DNA from: Epiperipatus broadwayi
Taxonomy: Eukaryota; Onychophora; Udeonychophora; Euonychophora; Peripatidae
Direction of reading: 5' to 3'
DNA length: 64,000 bases
Assembly: GCA_028023455.1 (NCBI GenBank)
Contig: JAQFVV010012396.1
Span: forward strand, 3,726,156 to 3,790,155
Position numbers and translations under genes: made by a program. The stretch's first letter is position 1. Each line of letters begins with the position of its first letter. This document shows positions 1 through 11,918 of the stretch, piece by piece. The notes under the pieces were generated by a model. The model saw only the letters and a program-made list of their open reading frames with translations. It was not told where the DNA came from and made no database searches.

Positions 1-203
1 GAATATTAATATTTGTTTTTAGTGCCAGAGTCATTATGAAGTTTATTAAATTCACAACCTAATAGAGAATAATCTCATATTTCAATTATTATTTAGTTTT
101 TAGGTCACTTATCAAGCCAATGTTCATCAATATGTTTAAATATACATCAGTTTACTTGTGTAATATGTATATTGGATTCCATTAAAATTCCCTTTGTTTC
201 TGG

Positions 204-207
<4 letters not shown>

Positions 208-272
<65 letters not shown>
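208..272. repeat. (AT)n microsatellite
   Basis: Uninterrupted AT dinucleotide run of about 65 bp, seen directly. Similar runs recur across the window and several sit at the edges of dispersed repeats. Confidence 0.95.
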
Positions 273-276
<4 letters not shown>

Positions 277-2770
277 AGTTAATCATATTAACCCTGAGAA
301 TAAATTATAATGATAGGTCTTATTATTGCTCTGTATGATTTTGGATTTATTTCATGTATAGCTAGTTGGAAGTGCATATTAACAATTTATTTAAATATAA
401 TTGGGATAATTTTATCTTTCTTCATTTAAATTATATAATTTATTATATATGGCTTTCTCAACAATTGGATTCATTTATATTGTTAAGATCTTTCTTTATA
501 TGTATATTCCAATCTATTATATTTGTCATCAACATTTTGGGCATTCTTTTCTCAGTATATGTGTATGATATGCTATGTTTATATTATTTAAATTGGATGA
601 TAAATACGTTCTATTACATTTGGCACCATCAACGTGCAGACATGATTAATTAAGGACTGTTGATAGTCATTCCATTATATTTGATGCCTAAAATGTGAGG
701 TTTGATTCATTACGATTCATTTATGAGGATAGAGCAATCGTGATTCAATTACATTTGGCTTTCCCAATGATTGGGGCCATTTCAATTGGTGATAGGCATT
801 CCATTACATTTTGGCACCAACGTTCTTCATATGTGTATTTTTGTTTGAGATCATTTACCTTACATATATTCCATTACACATATATACACGATTAAAGGAG
901 CGAGATGAGATATAAGGTTTGAACACAGGTTAGTAGATGGAACTATGAAGCTCGATCTTAAACTAAGATTGACTGCTTCAATATATATATATAGTGCTTC
1001 TAATATATATATATATATAAACTTTTTATCTTTAAAATAATCAATTGTTCAAATGTTTACCTACAAACAAAAATAAATTTTAATCTAGTTGTTGCAAAAT
1101 TAAAAACAAATAACAGTTGTCAAAAACTGCAAAATGAATCAAATTTATCTTTCAAAAGTGTTTTATTCATTCATTGCTAAAAAAATATATATTTATAACA
1201 TTTGTTTACATTTTTTCCTTTGTTCACACACAATATTCAATGTTAAAAATACAATTAAAAACAATTAAATACTATATTATTACACAGGGTCAGAACTATA
1301 TGAACAATGCAAAGATTACATGTGGTTCATAGCAATTACATATATAAACATAAATTTTCTAATTTTTAAATGAATTAAGTTTGTCATGTTATAATTTTGA
1401 ATACTGAGAGAGAATTGACCAGGTTTCTATATATATTTTCTATTCAGCAACTTTTGTATCTCTTTCTTTTATTATTTCAAGCTTGTCTCTAAATGCATTT
1501 GAATATATTCTTAGTTGTTATTGTAAACAAATAGGCATCTTGGACATCACATTGGATATAGAAGAAAAACACTGGTATATATGTGTAAAAAAAACTTTAC
1601 TCAAATTTTCAGAGATATTTAATATCTATATTTATATTTTTAAATATATATATATCTGATATTTCAACTCTAACCTTATCAAGACTAGGGGAAGAAAGAG
1701 ATTGTGTTTCTGATTTCTTTTTGCAAAAAATACAGTAATCTTCATATATGTGAATATGACTTTATATGTTGTAAAAATTGTTGGAAAGTAAGGCCTCCAA
1801 GTTCAATTTTGCCAGGAAATCAAAAAACTTAGGTTCAAGTGACTAGTATCTAAATTGGTGGCATAGTTGTTTATTTGTCAAGTTAAGTAAAATGAATCAA
1901 ATTTATGTGTTAATTTATGAAAATATTTAGTTTGAATCAAAAATTTAAAATAGAAGATATGATAAACTATGATACTTGTATAAATTTTAAAAACTATTTT
2001 ATAAAACAATCAAGGTATTTTCTGAATTAAATGTTTATTTTTTTAAAAAAATCTTTGTAGATATTATACATTAATAAAATTTACTATAAAATTGACTAAG
2101 TTAAAAATAAAGTAGGAATAAAAGTAATGTTTTTAATTTGGATGCTGCACCATTTGATTCAAAATTTTAGGATTTTTTTTAAATTTTAGTTTTTCTTAAT
2201 ATTAAAGTTAAAGATGGTCTTTAAGTGCAAATTTGCATTGGTTTCGTTTTAAATTCCATATTGCTAAGGGCAAAAGTAGAAAAATCTGGATATGAGGATT
2301 CAAATGCACTATCAACTGATAATCACTAGTCATTTTATCTTAAAATAAAAGAGTCTTGATAAGGGAGCCTTTTTTGTTTATATATTTTTAAATTTGTTTT
2401 GTACCTTACAATAAGCATTATTTGCAAAACAAAAATTTGGATTATGCGCTCATATCATTGCACACAAGCAATCAGGTTTTAATTGTATCTAATACTTTGC
2501 AGCAGTTAATATAATTTCAAGTTGTTTTAGCTAATTTTTCATTTTGCATTAAGTATGCTCATACTAATTTTGCTCCTAACTCATTCAATTGTACATCGGT
2601 AAGAACAGCTAAATCTAAGCCAATAGTAAAATTGCTCTGCTAATATACTTTTACAATTACATAAACTATTGCTAATTGATTTCAGATAATAATATGGTGT
2701 TGAGTGAACTCAAACACAATGCCTTAAAGAAGAATATGTGATATAAAATGTTAAACCATTATAAAGATAT
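273..2770. other. Gene-free AT-rich stretch with a degenerate tandem motif at 605-885
   Basis: No supportable gene. Between about 605 and 885 the phrase TCCATTACATTTGGCACC, or a close variant, recurs at about 611, 671, 743, 799 and 869, a spacing of 56-72 bp. It looks like a degenerate tandem repeat. Short open frames at 366-653 and 695-895 run through this repeat, have no recognisable domain and are not called as genes. From about 900 to 2770 I see only AT-rich unique-looking sequence. Confidence 0.45.
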
Positions 2771-2771
2771 C

Positions 2772-2839
<68 letters not shown>
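2771..2839. repeat. (AAT)n microsatellite
   Basis: About 23 units of AAT followed by GTGATGATGATGATGAT to 2861. The flanking 2860-3060 is less AT-rich than its surroundings and may be the body of a dispersed repeat whose end is the microsatellite. I could not identify it. The poly-Ile and poly-Leu frames on the minus strand are translations of the repeat. Confidence 0.9.
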
Positions 2840-2840
<1 letters not shown>

Positions 2841-3176
2841 GTGATGATGATGATGATGATATAGCTGGATGTCTTCTGGTGTTGTTGCCAGTGGTGAAGA
2901 TGTGAGTGCACCAGAAGGCATACAGGGTGAAACTTATTGCACATGCTGTGGGAGGATTATCTTCTGATAGGATCAAATTAGCTGTTATTATAGTTGTAAC
3001 TGGTCATCTGTATGTAGTTAGCATCATAATCCTCATTTGGTTGAGGGCTTGACAATCACTGCTGAAAGAAATGTTGTTGAGTTTCCTCTGCTGCATTATA
3101 TAAGATGCAGAATTGATTTATATTATTATATAGATAGTGATACCAAAGAAAATATGATGTTGGCAATGCATTTAAG

Positions 3177-3484
3177 TTAAGACAAACTATTCTAGCACAT
3201 GTGCATGTGTGGCACAACTGTTTCCAAAAGCTATTAATATAAAATAGATAACTAAAAACAAACGAGCTAAGCACTTTTAAAGGATCTTGCCTTCATAATC
3301 ATAGCTTGCTACTACGTTTAATGATATGCAAATATGCTAATTCCATTTCTTCAATAAAGCTCATTTGTTTTTAGTTATCTATTTTATATTAATAGCTTTT
3401 GGGAACAGTTGCACCACACATGCACACATGCTAGAATATATATATTTTCCAAAAGTAAAAAATTATTTGACTTAAAACAAACTA
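3177..3484 (+). mobile_element. Hairpin-tail retroposon E
   Basis: Two inverted arms of 81 bp (3188-3268 and 3358-3438, about 75 of 81 positions paired by eye) enclose an 89-bp loop. The outer end of the left arm abuts TTAAGACAAACTA (3177-3189). A near-identical TTAAAACAAACTA lies at 3472-3484 (12 of 13), so a 33-bp unpaired tail (3439-3471) separates the right arm from the second direct repeat. Direct repeats of this length are typical of target-site duplications made by LINE machinery. The element has no coding capacity. Its arrangement of hairpin flush with one repeat and tail before the other matches the elements at 6608, 7781, 12698, 13871, 33575 and 50353. Confidence 0.65.
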
Positions 3485-3672
3485 GGAAATCGAAAAATTT
3501 AAGTTCCAGGAATCATTTTTTGAAGAAGCATGGGAGAAGGATAATCTTTGTTGGCCTCTGGATATACCATAACATATGTTTTCCAATATGCTTATTTATT
3601 AGTCAGTTGGATACTGGTGTAATTGATTGGTAAAGTATGGTTAGAAATGTGGCTGATATAGGGGGAGGTCTA

Positions 3673-4035
3673 TCAACAGGGATTACTTATAACAGTAATC
3701 ATAGTGCTGGAAACTTTTGAACAACTGATGTAATTGAATTTATGATTTTTTTTAATATAGAACACTTGGATACTGTGGAGGCCCAGACCATTATTAATAG
3801 TTTTTCCTGCCCTGTAGTAGCTTATTGCAGATAGAGAAGATGGCAAAATTAAACGATTTTGAAAATTTAACAATGACAAATAATATGTGATCTTAGTCAT
3901 TATGAGTATATTAAATAAGTGAATTTTAGCATAAAGGAAGACATAAGCTTTGAAGAGGGAGTTGGTAATCTGTGTGGCATTTCCTTTAAGCTTGTTTTGT
4001 AAGGTGTTCTTTATCAATAAGCTCCAAAAAATCAA
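3673..4035 (-). pseudogene. Antisense fragment of a LINE reverse transcriptase C-terminal region
   Basis: The minus-strand translation (120 codons) aligns with the C-terminal part of the LINE polyprotein encoded at 21660-22000. SLFKAYVFLYAKIHLFNILI corresponds to SLSKAYLSLHSKISLINVLI, and KITYYLSLLNF corresponds to KINYYAPIIKF. Further on, GLGLHSIQVFYIKKNH corresponds to GLPLHCISTFYYKKTH. The order and spacing of these blocks are kept apart from one short deletion, where the FIWNNK-like block is missing. This is a short, truncated and independently decayed copy of the same or a sister LINE family, inserted in the opposite orientation. Nothing recognisable continues beyond the fragment. Confidence 0.7.
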
Positions 4036-5810
4036 GGCCTAGGACAGCAATACTGCACATCCAGATATTTTTTCTGCCACCTGGTCACACTAAAGCAACC
4101 ATCCAGTCTATATTAGGTCATAATACAACAATAACCACATTGAATAGCATTCAATGGTTACCATCCATTACTCTCAATAAAACTCATCTTCACTAACTGC
4201 CTTCAACTCCATCCAACATCAGACTACAAAATTTACTCCTCATCTACCATATTCTACCAGATGTCACCATATGGAATTCTGCTTAGAATTGACTTTGTTC
4301 TTTGTACAACACCCATAGCTTGATTTTATGCAACGTAAATTATAGGTTACCTCCCTAGTATACTACAAGATTAACAATTAAAAAAACAATAATCAAGATT
4401 AATTTAGTGATTGTAATTAACTTTTAATATGACACCAGATTTTATAAACTTTAATGACTAAACTCGATATCCATCTCTGTATCAAAACTAGTAGCAGCAT
4501 TTGTAAAAAATATACCTTGAAATCTGATTATTGTAACCCTTGAAATTAATCTGTATAAAAACCTGTACAACATGGTTGCACCAACCCTTACAATCAATGT
4601 TATGTAATCCAATGTAACCCAAAAGATTAGTAAAGATTATTGTTGAAACATCATCATCATCACAATATTAATAATCATCATCATCAACTTTGGACATGCA
4701 TGATGAAATCATCAATTTCTTTGTTTCTTCAACTCCAAAATGTTCTGAATATGAGACATTTTTTTATAAATTAGAAAATACAATCAAAATAAGAAAAATT
4801 CAATGGAAAAATTTTATTCATGTATAATTTGATTAAGTATCAATTTGATTTAATGTCAAAGTTCATGGTATCTTAAAGCTTCTTGCTGACAACAATATGC
4901 AAAAGAATAAATACTTTTCTTATTCTTTTTTTTCATATCCTTAGAAAATAGAACAATATAAACAATTCATTTTATGTCTATGAATCATTCAAGATTTTTT
5001 TACTGTTACTCTAACCAGTATGCATTTGCAGTGAGTTTTTTGATTGTTGATCTCCTTATTATTGATTACTGATAAAAAAAACTTATAAATAGTTTTAATA
5101 TCTTTATCATCAATTCTCAAATCATCTATGGTTTGCAGATTTTAATGTTATCCATAATTTCATGTGTTTACCATGTTTTAATTTATCATAACAAATTATT
5201 GATGTTTTCTTTATTTTCAGTGATAATATTATTATCAAAATTAAGTTTATCACTGAAAATTCTATATTTTATTCAATAATCAAACATTTATTTTATAATA
5301 AAAATATATTTATTGGTACCCTACATCCATTTTATATGGTTCCAAAACCATCAGTGAATATAAGAAATTTGTGGATAGTATTAAAATCTATATAATATAT
5401 AATTTAAAATGTACACATAAATAATACACATATTTTTAATATATGTAAACATATGTACATATTTATATTTAATTTTAAAAGAACATATATACATTAAGCC
5501 ATCAACAAAAGAATTTAAAAAAAAAACCTGAAAGCTATACAGTATGTTTTTAACACATATGTGCATATATTAAAACTATATGTATATATACCTAGCAATA
5601 ATACAAATATATAAATATTAAGACATCATCAAAACAATTAACAAAAAATACTATACTGTACAGTATATGATTTAAGCACATATATTTGTATCTGCTGCCA
5701 TTTTAAACAATATATACATGCTTATAATACAAATACTTAAAAATTGCTTATATAAGTAGGATATTAATAAATCACAAAATTTAATATTTTTATTTCATTC
5801 TCTTTATGAT
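4036..5810. other. Gene-free AT-rich stretch
   Basis: No coding region, RNA gene or clear repeat recognised. The part at 4050-4330 is less AT-rich and may belong to the 5' side of the antisense LINE fragment next to it, but I could not align it. Scattered ATCATC runs occur near 4650-4690. Confidence 0.5.
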
Positions 5811-6380
5811 CAATATATATATATATATATATATATTTCCCAAAAGGGGCGCTTCCCCCCCACCCCCCCAACAGGAGGTAGGATTTTTTTTTTTAAAAAA
5901 AAAAAAAAAGTAACAAATTACTTCCCTCTTCTCCTCCTCCCCCCCCCCCCATCCTCGTTTGCTTTCTTTCTTCCTGGCGGGGGGGGGGGAGAGAAAACAA
6001 AACCAAACCCCCCCCCTCCTCTTTTTTAGAAATGCTTCTACCATCTTCTCGTTGGTTGTTTTTTCTGTCTTGTCTGGTCTCTCCCCCCCCCCCCCCCCCC
6101 CCTACATTGTTTTTATGTGTGTGCATCTCTCCCTAAATCACAAACCAACTAAATTCAATCTCTTTTATATCATATATATAAAAAAAAAAATATTAAAAAA
6201 AAAATTAAAAAAAAACAAATACACCAACCATCTATTCATCTTTTATTTCTTTTTATAGATCTCAAACACAACCCCCACCCAAAAACCACCTAACTTTTCT
6301 AAAATTAATATAAAAAAAAAAAAAAAAAATACATATCATTACCTCCTCCCCCCCTCCCTCCCCTCATTGGTTTATATATA

Positions 6381-6436
<56 letters not shown>
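5811..6436. repeat. Low-complexity block: (AT)n, poly-C, poly-G, poly-A/T and (TA)n
   Basis: The block begins with (AT)n at 5811-5836. It continues with C runs near 5856-5870, an oligo-T/oligo-A palindrome near 5883-5909, C runs near 5939-5951, a G run near 5980-5990, C runs near 6008-6016 and a C run of about 20 near 6083-6102. A/T homopolymers and (TA)n to 6436 follow. The open frames on both strands (such as 5790-6044 minus and 5959-6258 plus) exist only because homopolymers avoid stops. The G/C runs could form G-quadruplex and i-motif structures, and could also mark sequencing or assembly error. Confidence 0.9.
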
Positions 6437-6607
6437 GTTTAAGCAAATACTTATAGAAATATAAAAATATCAACAGCTGCTTTTCTCAAGATAGATTTTA
6501 GCAACCATAGTATTAAACAGTGGTAATGCAAATTAAAATTCGAAAAACCAAAACATAATTTTTTAGTAATTCTAATTTTTTATCAAATATTTTTTATGTT
6601 ATCATAC

Positions 6608-6873
6608 ATAAGGAAAATAAACAAGGCAAAACTCTCCATACAGTAGTGCCACCCTATGCCAACCAGAGTAATCAATGGATGCCAGAAGGCTTGTGCATAA
6701 AATTCCTACCTAGTACCTACTCATCCAATATCCCCAGACTAGTTTCTGGCTTGTGGCATTCATCAGTGATTACTCTGGTTGGCACAGGCTGGCACTACAG
6801 CATGGAGAGTTTTGCCTTGTTTAATAAGAATTATATGCTAGTATGAGATAGTGATCATGTGATAAGGAAAATA
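6608..6873 (+). mobile_element. Hairpin-tail retroposon A (family reference copy)
   Basis: Inverted arms 6620-6674 and 6767-6824 pair over about 55 bp: AACAAGGCAAAACTCTCCAT reads inwards from both ends. They enclose a 92-bp loop. A perfect 12-bp direct repeat, ATAAGGAAAATA, lies at 6608-6619 and 6862-6873. The left arm is flush with the first copy. A 37-bp unpaired tail ending GTGATCATGTG precedes the second. On the minus strand the loop carries CTGATGA (6760-6766) and GAAA (6743-6746) followed by CTAGTC, which resembles a hammerhead core. Related copies are at 33575-33738 (minus orientation, internal deletion) and 38308-38450 (right arm missing). The open frame at 6646-6846 simply crosses the hairpin and is not a gene. 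Confidence 0.8.
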
Positions 6874-7780
6874 GCAGATTTGGGATAATGGCTAAGAGAG
6901 TTCTACTACAATTAAGCTTATTATATTGCCATTTACATTTTTAATGACACTGAAATTATTTTTATAATTATTTATTAACAATGACTTGCATATGTATTAC
7001 TTTTTAAATTATAAATATTATAATATTGACTTTAATAAATGCAAATGTTTAGTAATATATTAACATAATTTGAATTATATGCAAATAAATTGAAACATAA
7101 AAGTTTTTGCATAAAAAAAATATTACAGTAGACTGAAACTCAAGATTCAATATGAGTTATTTTTAAAATGATTTGAATAAATTTATTTGTATTTTTTTTT
7201 CTAAAAGCTTAAAGAAAATTATATTTTAGTTGTAATATAGATTTATTGTATTATTCTTCCATTGATTTAAAAAAAAGAAGAATAAAACTGCTAAATGGCA
7301 AACAATTGTATTTAATTGCATAAACATATAGATTAGTTATTGTGTTTTTTTACTGTTAAGATTTAATATTTAGCTAAAATTATTTGTTATTAAAAAATAG
7401 TCAATATAAAATTTATTCATTTAAAAATGAAAAAAAAAATCTAGTAAAAATTTAATAAAATATGTTTGAAAATCAAATAAAAAAATCAGCTGTTTATTTG
7501 AAGAATTTTCTAAATAAAAAAAATTATCAATTTTTTTTTTTTTTATGAAAACTTTGTAAAAATGTGAGAAAATATTATGTAAATGAAAACAACAATATTT
7601 TTTTGAAAATTTAGTTTTTTTTAAATATCTAAACTTTTAATAACTTGCTTTCTAGATATATATGTGTGTAAATAGTTATTTATATATAGCAGACAAAAGC
7701 AGACACAACCTTGCATAATTCAGTGCAGTAATTGAGTGACAAATTCACAAATTAAAGAGTTCTTGAAACAATTTTTTTTT
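6874..7780. other. Gene-free AT-rich stretch
   Basis: Only A/T-rich sequence with oligo-A and oligo-T runs. No coding or repeat feature supported. Confidence 0.6.
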
Positions 7781-8026
7781 TAAATATCATTAAGGCTACA
7801 ACCTTAAAACTATGTGCTGGAAAAACGACAGTAGGGACCTCTGCAAATCTTTAACACAAGATTTATTTAAAAGACAGCATGCTTGTCTTTTAAATAAATC
7901 TTGTGTTAAAGATTTGCAGAGGTCTCTACTGTCATTTTTTCAGGTGGATAGTTTTAAGATTGTAGCCTTAATATATATTACTTTAAGTATGTGCTTTATA
8001 AATATAATTATTATAAATATCATTAA
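7781..8026 (+). mobile_element. Hairpin-tail retroposon B
   Basis: A near-perfect palindrome, 7794-7967, is centred on GCATGC at 7878-7883. The arms are about 87 bp with almost no loop, and run from GGCTACAACCTTAAAACTAT at the left end to its near-complement at the right. A perfect 13-bp direct repeat, TAAATATCATTAA, is present at 7781-7793 and 8014-8026. The hairpin starts directly after the first copy. A 46-bp tail (7968-8013) containing TGTGCTT at 7990-7996, 24 nt from its end, precedes the second. The tail motif is shared with the elements at 12698 and 50353. The open frame 7812-8030 is a translation across the palindrome. Confidence 0.82.
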
Positions 8027-8814
8027 TTAAATGGAACTACTTTACTCAATCTGTCACCTGAGTGAGTGAACATTATATAATCTCCTGAGATAATACTAAA
8101 TACCTTTTGGATTATAACTGGCATACATAGTCAAGTACATAATCTACATTAACATTTTTAAATTGCACTTTTAAGCTACAAACTGACACAGTTAGAACAA
8201 TAAAACAAAAATGCTGCTACCTTACATAACATCAATTGCTAGGAAATATTATAAAATATTTGCTGAGTCCTTCAAATTAGGATTCCACACCCCACCTTCA
8301 ACAAATAGAATGATAAACAATACCAAAGACAAAATACCTTCTAATCAAATAATCCAAGCAGTTTAGAAAATTATATGCCCAACCAATGGATGTATAGCAA
8401 AATTCTATGGAGAGACTTGTGCCAACATTACCACCAGAACATCTCAACATCACTATTTATACAGGAGAGCTCTAAACAATACTGAAAACAAATCCTTATA
8501 CACCTGGGTCTCATTTTATATGGTAGATAGGTTCTCAAAAAATGCGCACAAAAGAAATCACACAAAAATAGACTTAATTTACCTTAAAAAATGGGGGATA
8601 CGTACTGTAATTTTCCAAAAATCACATAAAAGCAAAGCAACAACATAAAATTACTTTAAAATTTGTATAAAAAAAATAAGAAAATAAAATATGACTAATA
8701 AAAAATTTTAAATTTGGGAAAAATTGATACAAGACAAACTTTTTATATTAATTACAGTATTTAATTATATTCAAAACAATATATTTTTATGCGTAATTTA
8801 CATTTTTTTCATAC
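8027..8814. other. No gene; unclassified AT-rich sequence
   Basis: Slightly more complex sequence at 8220-8600 may be old repeat, but I could not assign it. No open frame of note. Confidence 0.45.
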
Positions 8815-9117
8815 ATGTACAGCAGGGGTCCCTAACCCTATGCCTGCAGGCACCATGATGCCCACAGACTATTCTGCCATTATCTAAACATGATAAAAAA
8901 TTATTTATCTGATACAAAGAAATTTGATTTTTAAAATTTCTTATAAATTATTGTATTATATTGTAATAAAATGTTAAAATTTTATTTTTGAAATAAATAT
9001 TTTTTTGTACATCATGTGTATTATTAACAATATCCAACTATAAATTTACATTGAAAAAATAAATGGTGCCCACCACATGCTCTTAAGTGCAAAAAGGTTG
9101 GGACCACTGATGTATAG
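8815..9117. mobile_element. Non-autonomous hAT-like element (MITE) with 8-bp duplication
   Basis: The ends are imperfect terminal inverted repeats. The left is CAGGGGTCCCTAACC from 8823; the right end, read on the minus strand, is CAGTGGTCCCAACC from 9109. The element proper is 287 bp (8823-9109) and non-coding. It is flanked by 8-bp direct repeats ATGTACAG (8815-8822) and ATGTATAG (9110-9117), a 7 of 8 match. An 8-bp duplication with CAG-type termini of the form CAGNGGTCCCNAACC is characteristic of the hAT superfamily. Subterminal GGCACC and GTGCCCACCACATGC motifs are also typical of such elements. No transposase is present, so it would have depended on an autonomous relative elsewhere. Confidence 0.8.
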
Positions 9118-9634
9118 TATTTTAATTAGTATTGCTTGCTGTTTGAGACATCTGATTCATCATGATGTGATGTGATGTGAGGTACTGTAGCTTCTCCTTA
9201 AATGAAGTTAAAATGAAATACAACTAAAATGTTTTCCAATCGCTATTGATTCTTCCCATTTTGATAAGTGATCTAAAATTGAAATTTTTGTTTCCAAAGA
9301 AATTCATTTTCTTGGGTGTTTTTTTCTCTTTATTAGAGTAAACTAAAAGTTTAAAATAAAAATAAGAACTTAGACTTAAGATAATAAAAAGACACTGACT
9401 CACCACTGTTGGGAAAAATTTAATTAAAACTAACAATTAAAAATTAAATTCTTATTTTTGTCTTTAATTTTTTAATTTTCAATTCTGTTTAAAAATAAAA
9501 TTTTATCATTTCACATCACCTTGTTATGTAATTTTTAAATTGTTAATTACAATTAAAAATCAGATTTTAATTGTCAAATTTAATAGTGCCCACCACTGTT
9601 ACTCACTTTTTAAAAATAAACTTGTGGACCCTAA
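9118..9634. other. No gene; AT-rich sequence
   Basis: CACCACTG occurs at about 9400 and 9591, both in the same direction, so they do not form a terminal inverted pair. Nothing else supported. The minus-strand frame at 9224-9436 lacks any domain. Confidence 0.5.
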
Positions 9635-9953
9635 ATGATTAATTGATTATGCACTCATTTTACAAAAAGCAAAAATTGAACATGATTTAAAATGCAAAAA
9701 CAACATACTTCATATAGGCATCTGTAATGTTTGAACAGATTTACATTATAATCTTGTAAAATTTATTATTTGCGGAAACAAAATGATTAATTAATTATGT
9801 ACTCTTTTTATAAAAAGCAAAAATAGAACGTGATTTAAAATGCAAAAACAACAACAAACATAAATATATCAAATTTATTACAACAAACATAGTATTTTTT
9901 ATCTATAACATTTGAACAGATTTACATTATAGTCTTGTACAATTTAATGTGTG
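9635..9953 (+). repeat. Diverged tandem duplication, two units
   Basis: Unit 1 (about 9635-9772) and unit 2 (about 9781-9953) share GATTTAAAATGCAAAAACAA and, further on, TTTGAACAGATTTACATTAT. Unit 2 carries about 35 extra bases in its middle. The duplication directly precedes the inverted repeat at 10050. Confidence 0.8.
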
Positions 9954-10049
9954 TATATAAAATGGGGAAATTCTGACTTTAAGTGAATTATAAACTTCTT
10001 TATTACATAAAATCTATTGCAGTACTATTATAAAGTGCTGAAAATATTG

Positions 10050-10155
10050 AAATTATTAGATGGAAGTCGAACTCCGATAATGCGCTATTACTTTAAATTT
10101 ATAATATTTAAAGTAATAGTGCATTATTGGAGCTCGACTTCTGATCTAATAATTT
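10050..10155. repeat. Inverted repeat (short hairpin element)
   Basis: Arms 10050-10097 and 10107-10155 pair over about 43 of 48 positions with a 9-bp loop. Each reads inward as AAATTATTAGAT, a GAAGTCGARCTCC block, then ATTACTTTAAA. I found no flanking direct repeat of 10 bp or more, so I cannot decide between a DNA-transposon MITE and an eroded member of the hairpin-tail group. Confidence 0.75.
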
Positions 10156-10194
10156 TTATCGCATAAAAGAAAACTGCATACAAAGATATTAAGA

Positions 10195-10345
10195 AGAATC
10201 ATGAAGAGCATAACTTCAAAATTGCATTAAATAAATCTGCATAAAACAAGACCCGGGTGTACTTTGGCACCAAAAAAAAAACAACAGCCCATGTGTTCAA
10301 ACCCACTCTGGCAAGGGCACTGTGCACTGAATGTAATAATATGAA
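10195..10345. repeat. Fragment of an unclassified dispersed repeat (relative at 34811)
   Basis: The DNA and its translations resemble 34811-34930. Both contain an ACTTTGGCACC / CCTTGAGCACC block, a GCCCATGTGTTC / GGCCACACATTA block and end near AATATGAAATG / GATATGAAATG. The relationship is visible through about 110 bp. No protein family recognised. It may be a fragment of a transposable element ORF. Confidence 0.5.
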
Positions 10346-11918
10346 ATGAAAGCTAAAGGAGACATGCTTTATTGCAAATGACAATTATGCAATAAACCAA
10401 AATGAATCATGCTTTGCAATCTCCAAAAATGGTCTTTATGAAAGAAAACTTTGAATAAATTTTGCATAAATTACTGATAAGCTTTGCTTAAACTCTCAAT
10501 GTAAGCAAATACTCCCAAGATAGGCTATGAATATGGTGACCTAAGTTCTCTGAAATCACTAAGACTTATAATTCTTTTCTAATAATACTAAGATTCAATT
10601 TTTTGTGTAAAGTATTATTTAAAACTTACCACTCAAAGATGAAATAAAAACAAGGATTTTGGTAACATTTTTAGCAGCGACAGTTCATTATGAGGTAAAT
10701 GACTCTCTAATTCTTTTCTACAAAGTCTTAATTTTGTACAAAGATTCAAAACTTCTTTACTTCATTATCTCATCTGAAATTAAAACACTTCTAAGTACAC
10801 TTACTATCTTTTTTTAGTATAAGGTCAAAGAAAACCTAAGATCATTAATTCCACTCTAGTTTTGTTGTTAAAACTGCAAATACTTCAATGTATATGATTT
10901 AATTTTTACAGGGCAATTTTAAATGAATATTAAAAAAAATAGTATATTTTTAAAAGACAAATATTATTTAAATATATAAAAATGTACTATCACTTTATTT
11001 ATTCATTATTTTGTTAAAACAAACAAACATGATGCGATCTATTAATTAAAAAACAACAACACATACACAATACAAAAAGAAAAACCACTATAATAATCAC
11101 TATTATGTTTTCTAATTTTGTTTATTCTAAATTAATAAAGATAGTTTTAATTTTTTCTTTAAAAACATTAGACAGCACCAACATTTTTCTCCATTCTTGA
11201 GCCTTCTCTGTAAGCAATAAATATTATATTATAACTCCAAACAGAATCAGGGGTAGTTTCTATCTAAGTGACATTGCTTAGTTAGAAGAATTGCTTTTGG
11301 CTCTGAAAAAGAAAGTCAATAAATTTGAAACTGGTCTGCAATCTATTTGATATTTATTGATTAGTTATACTTACAGAGAAAGTTCTGGGATAAAGAGAAA
11401 TGCTGTTAAACACGAATTGAATTAAAGCTAAATAAATATCATGATTTGTTTGATCTGTTAAACACATTTTATTATTCTTATTCTTTTATAATACTGAATC
11501 TAAACAATATCATTAAATAATAACTCCAAAACAGTAATCGTAGCTCTACTTTCTAATCTTATAGTTTTAAGTTTTTTTCTCTCCACATTTTGAGAGATAT
11601 TTAACATGTAAGTTTTATCAGTACCTATGCCTTGGTACCATATTTTATGTTTATTATGACACAGTAGTATTATGTTAAATAGAAGATTACAAATGTTTAA
11701 TATCTCATAAATAAATTGAAGTGTAAATCTTTGTTCACCAGACAGCATCTCTATTATTAAGCCAACTGTTCAACACCTTTTCTAAATAAGTTTTATTTTG
11801 CTACATTTATTATTTGTTTCATGTCATGCTTATCTATAGTGTTTTAAATGTATTGTAGCAGTTATACTAATGACAGCACTATTAAAATAACCATATTATT
11901 AGTTGCACAGCCCTGTGT
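10346..11918. other. Gene-free AT-rich stretch
   Basis: No coding or repeat feature supported. The minus-strand frame at 11500-11748 has no recognisable domain and ordinary AT-rich composition. Confidence 0.5.

Noticed and set aside
5790-6258. Three overlapping open frames on both strands
   Set aside because: They lie entirely in homopolymer sequence that simply lacks stop codons.
7790-7971. piggyBac-type MITE, because the palindrome is bounded by TTAA on both sides
   Set aside because: A perfect 13-bp direct repeat, TAAATATCATTAA, explains the left TTAA as part of the duplication, and its second copy lies 46 bp beyond the palindrome. The hairpin-tail reading explains more.
9398-9598. Second hAT-like element from two CACCACTG motifs
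   Set aside because: Both motifs point the same way, so they are not terminal inverted repeats, and no 8-bp flanking duplication was found.
10050-10155. Member of the hairpin-tail retroposon group
   Set aside because: The hairpin is clear but no direct repeat of 10 bp or more was found in either orientation; only an 8-bp TTTTTATC match at about 9898 and 10145. Left as an unassigned inverted repeat.
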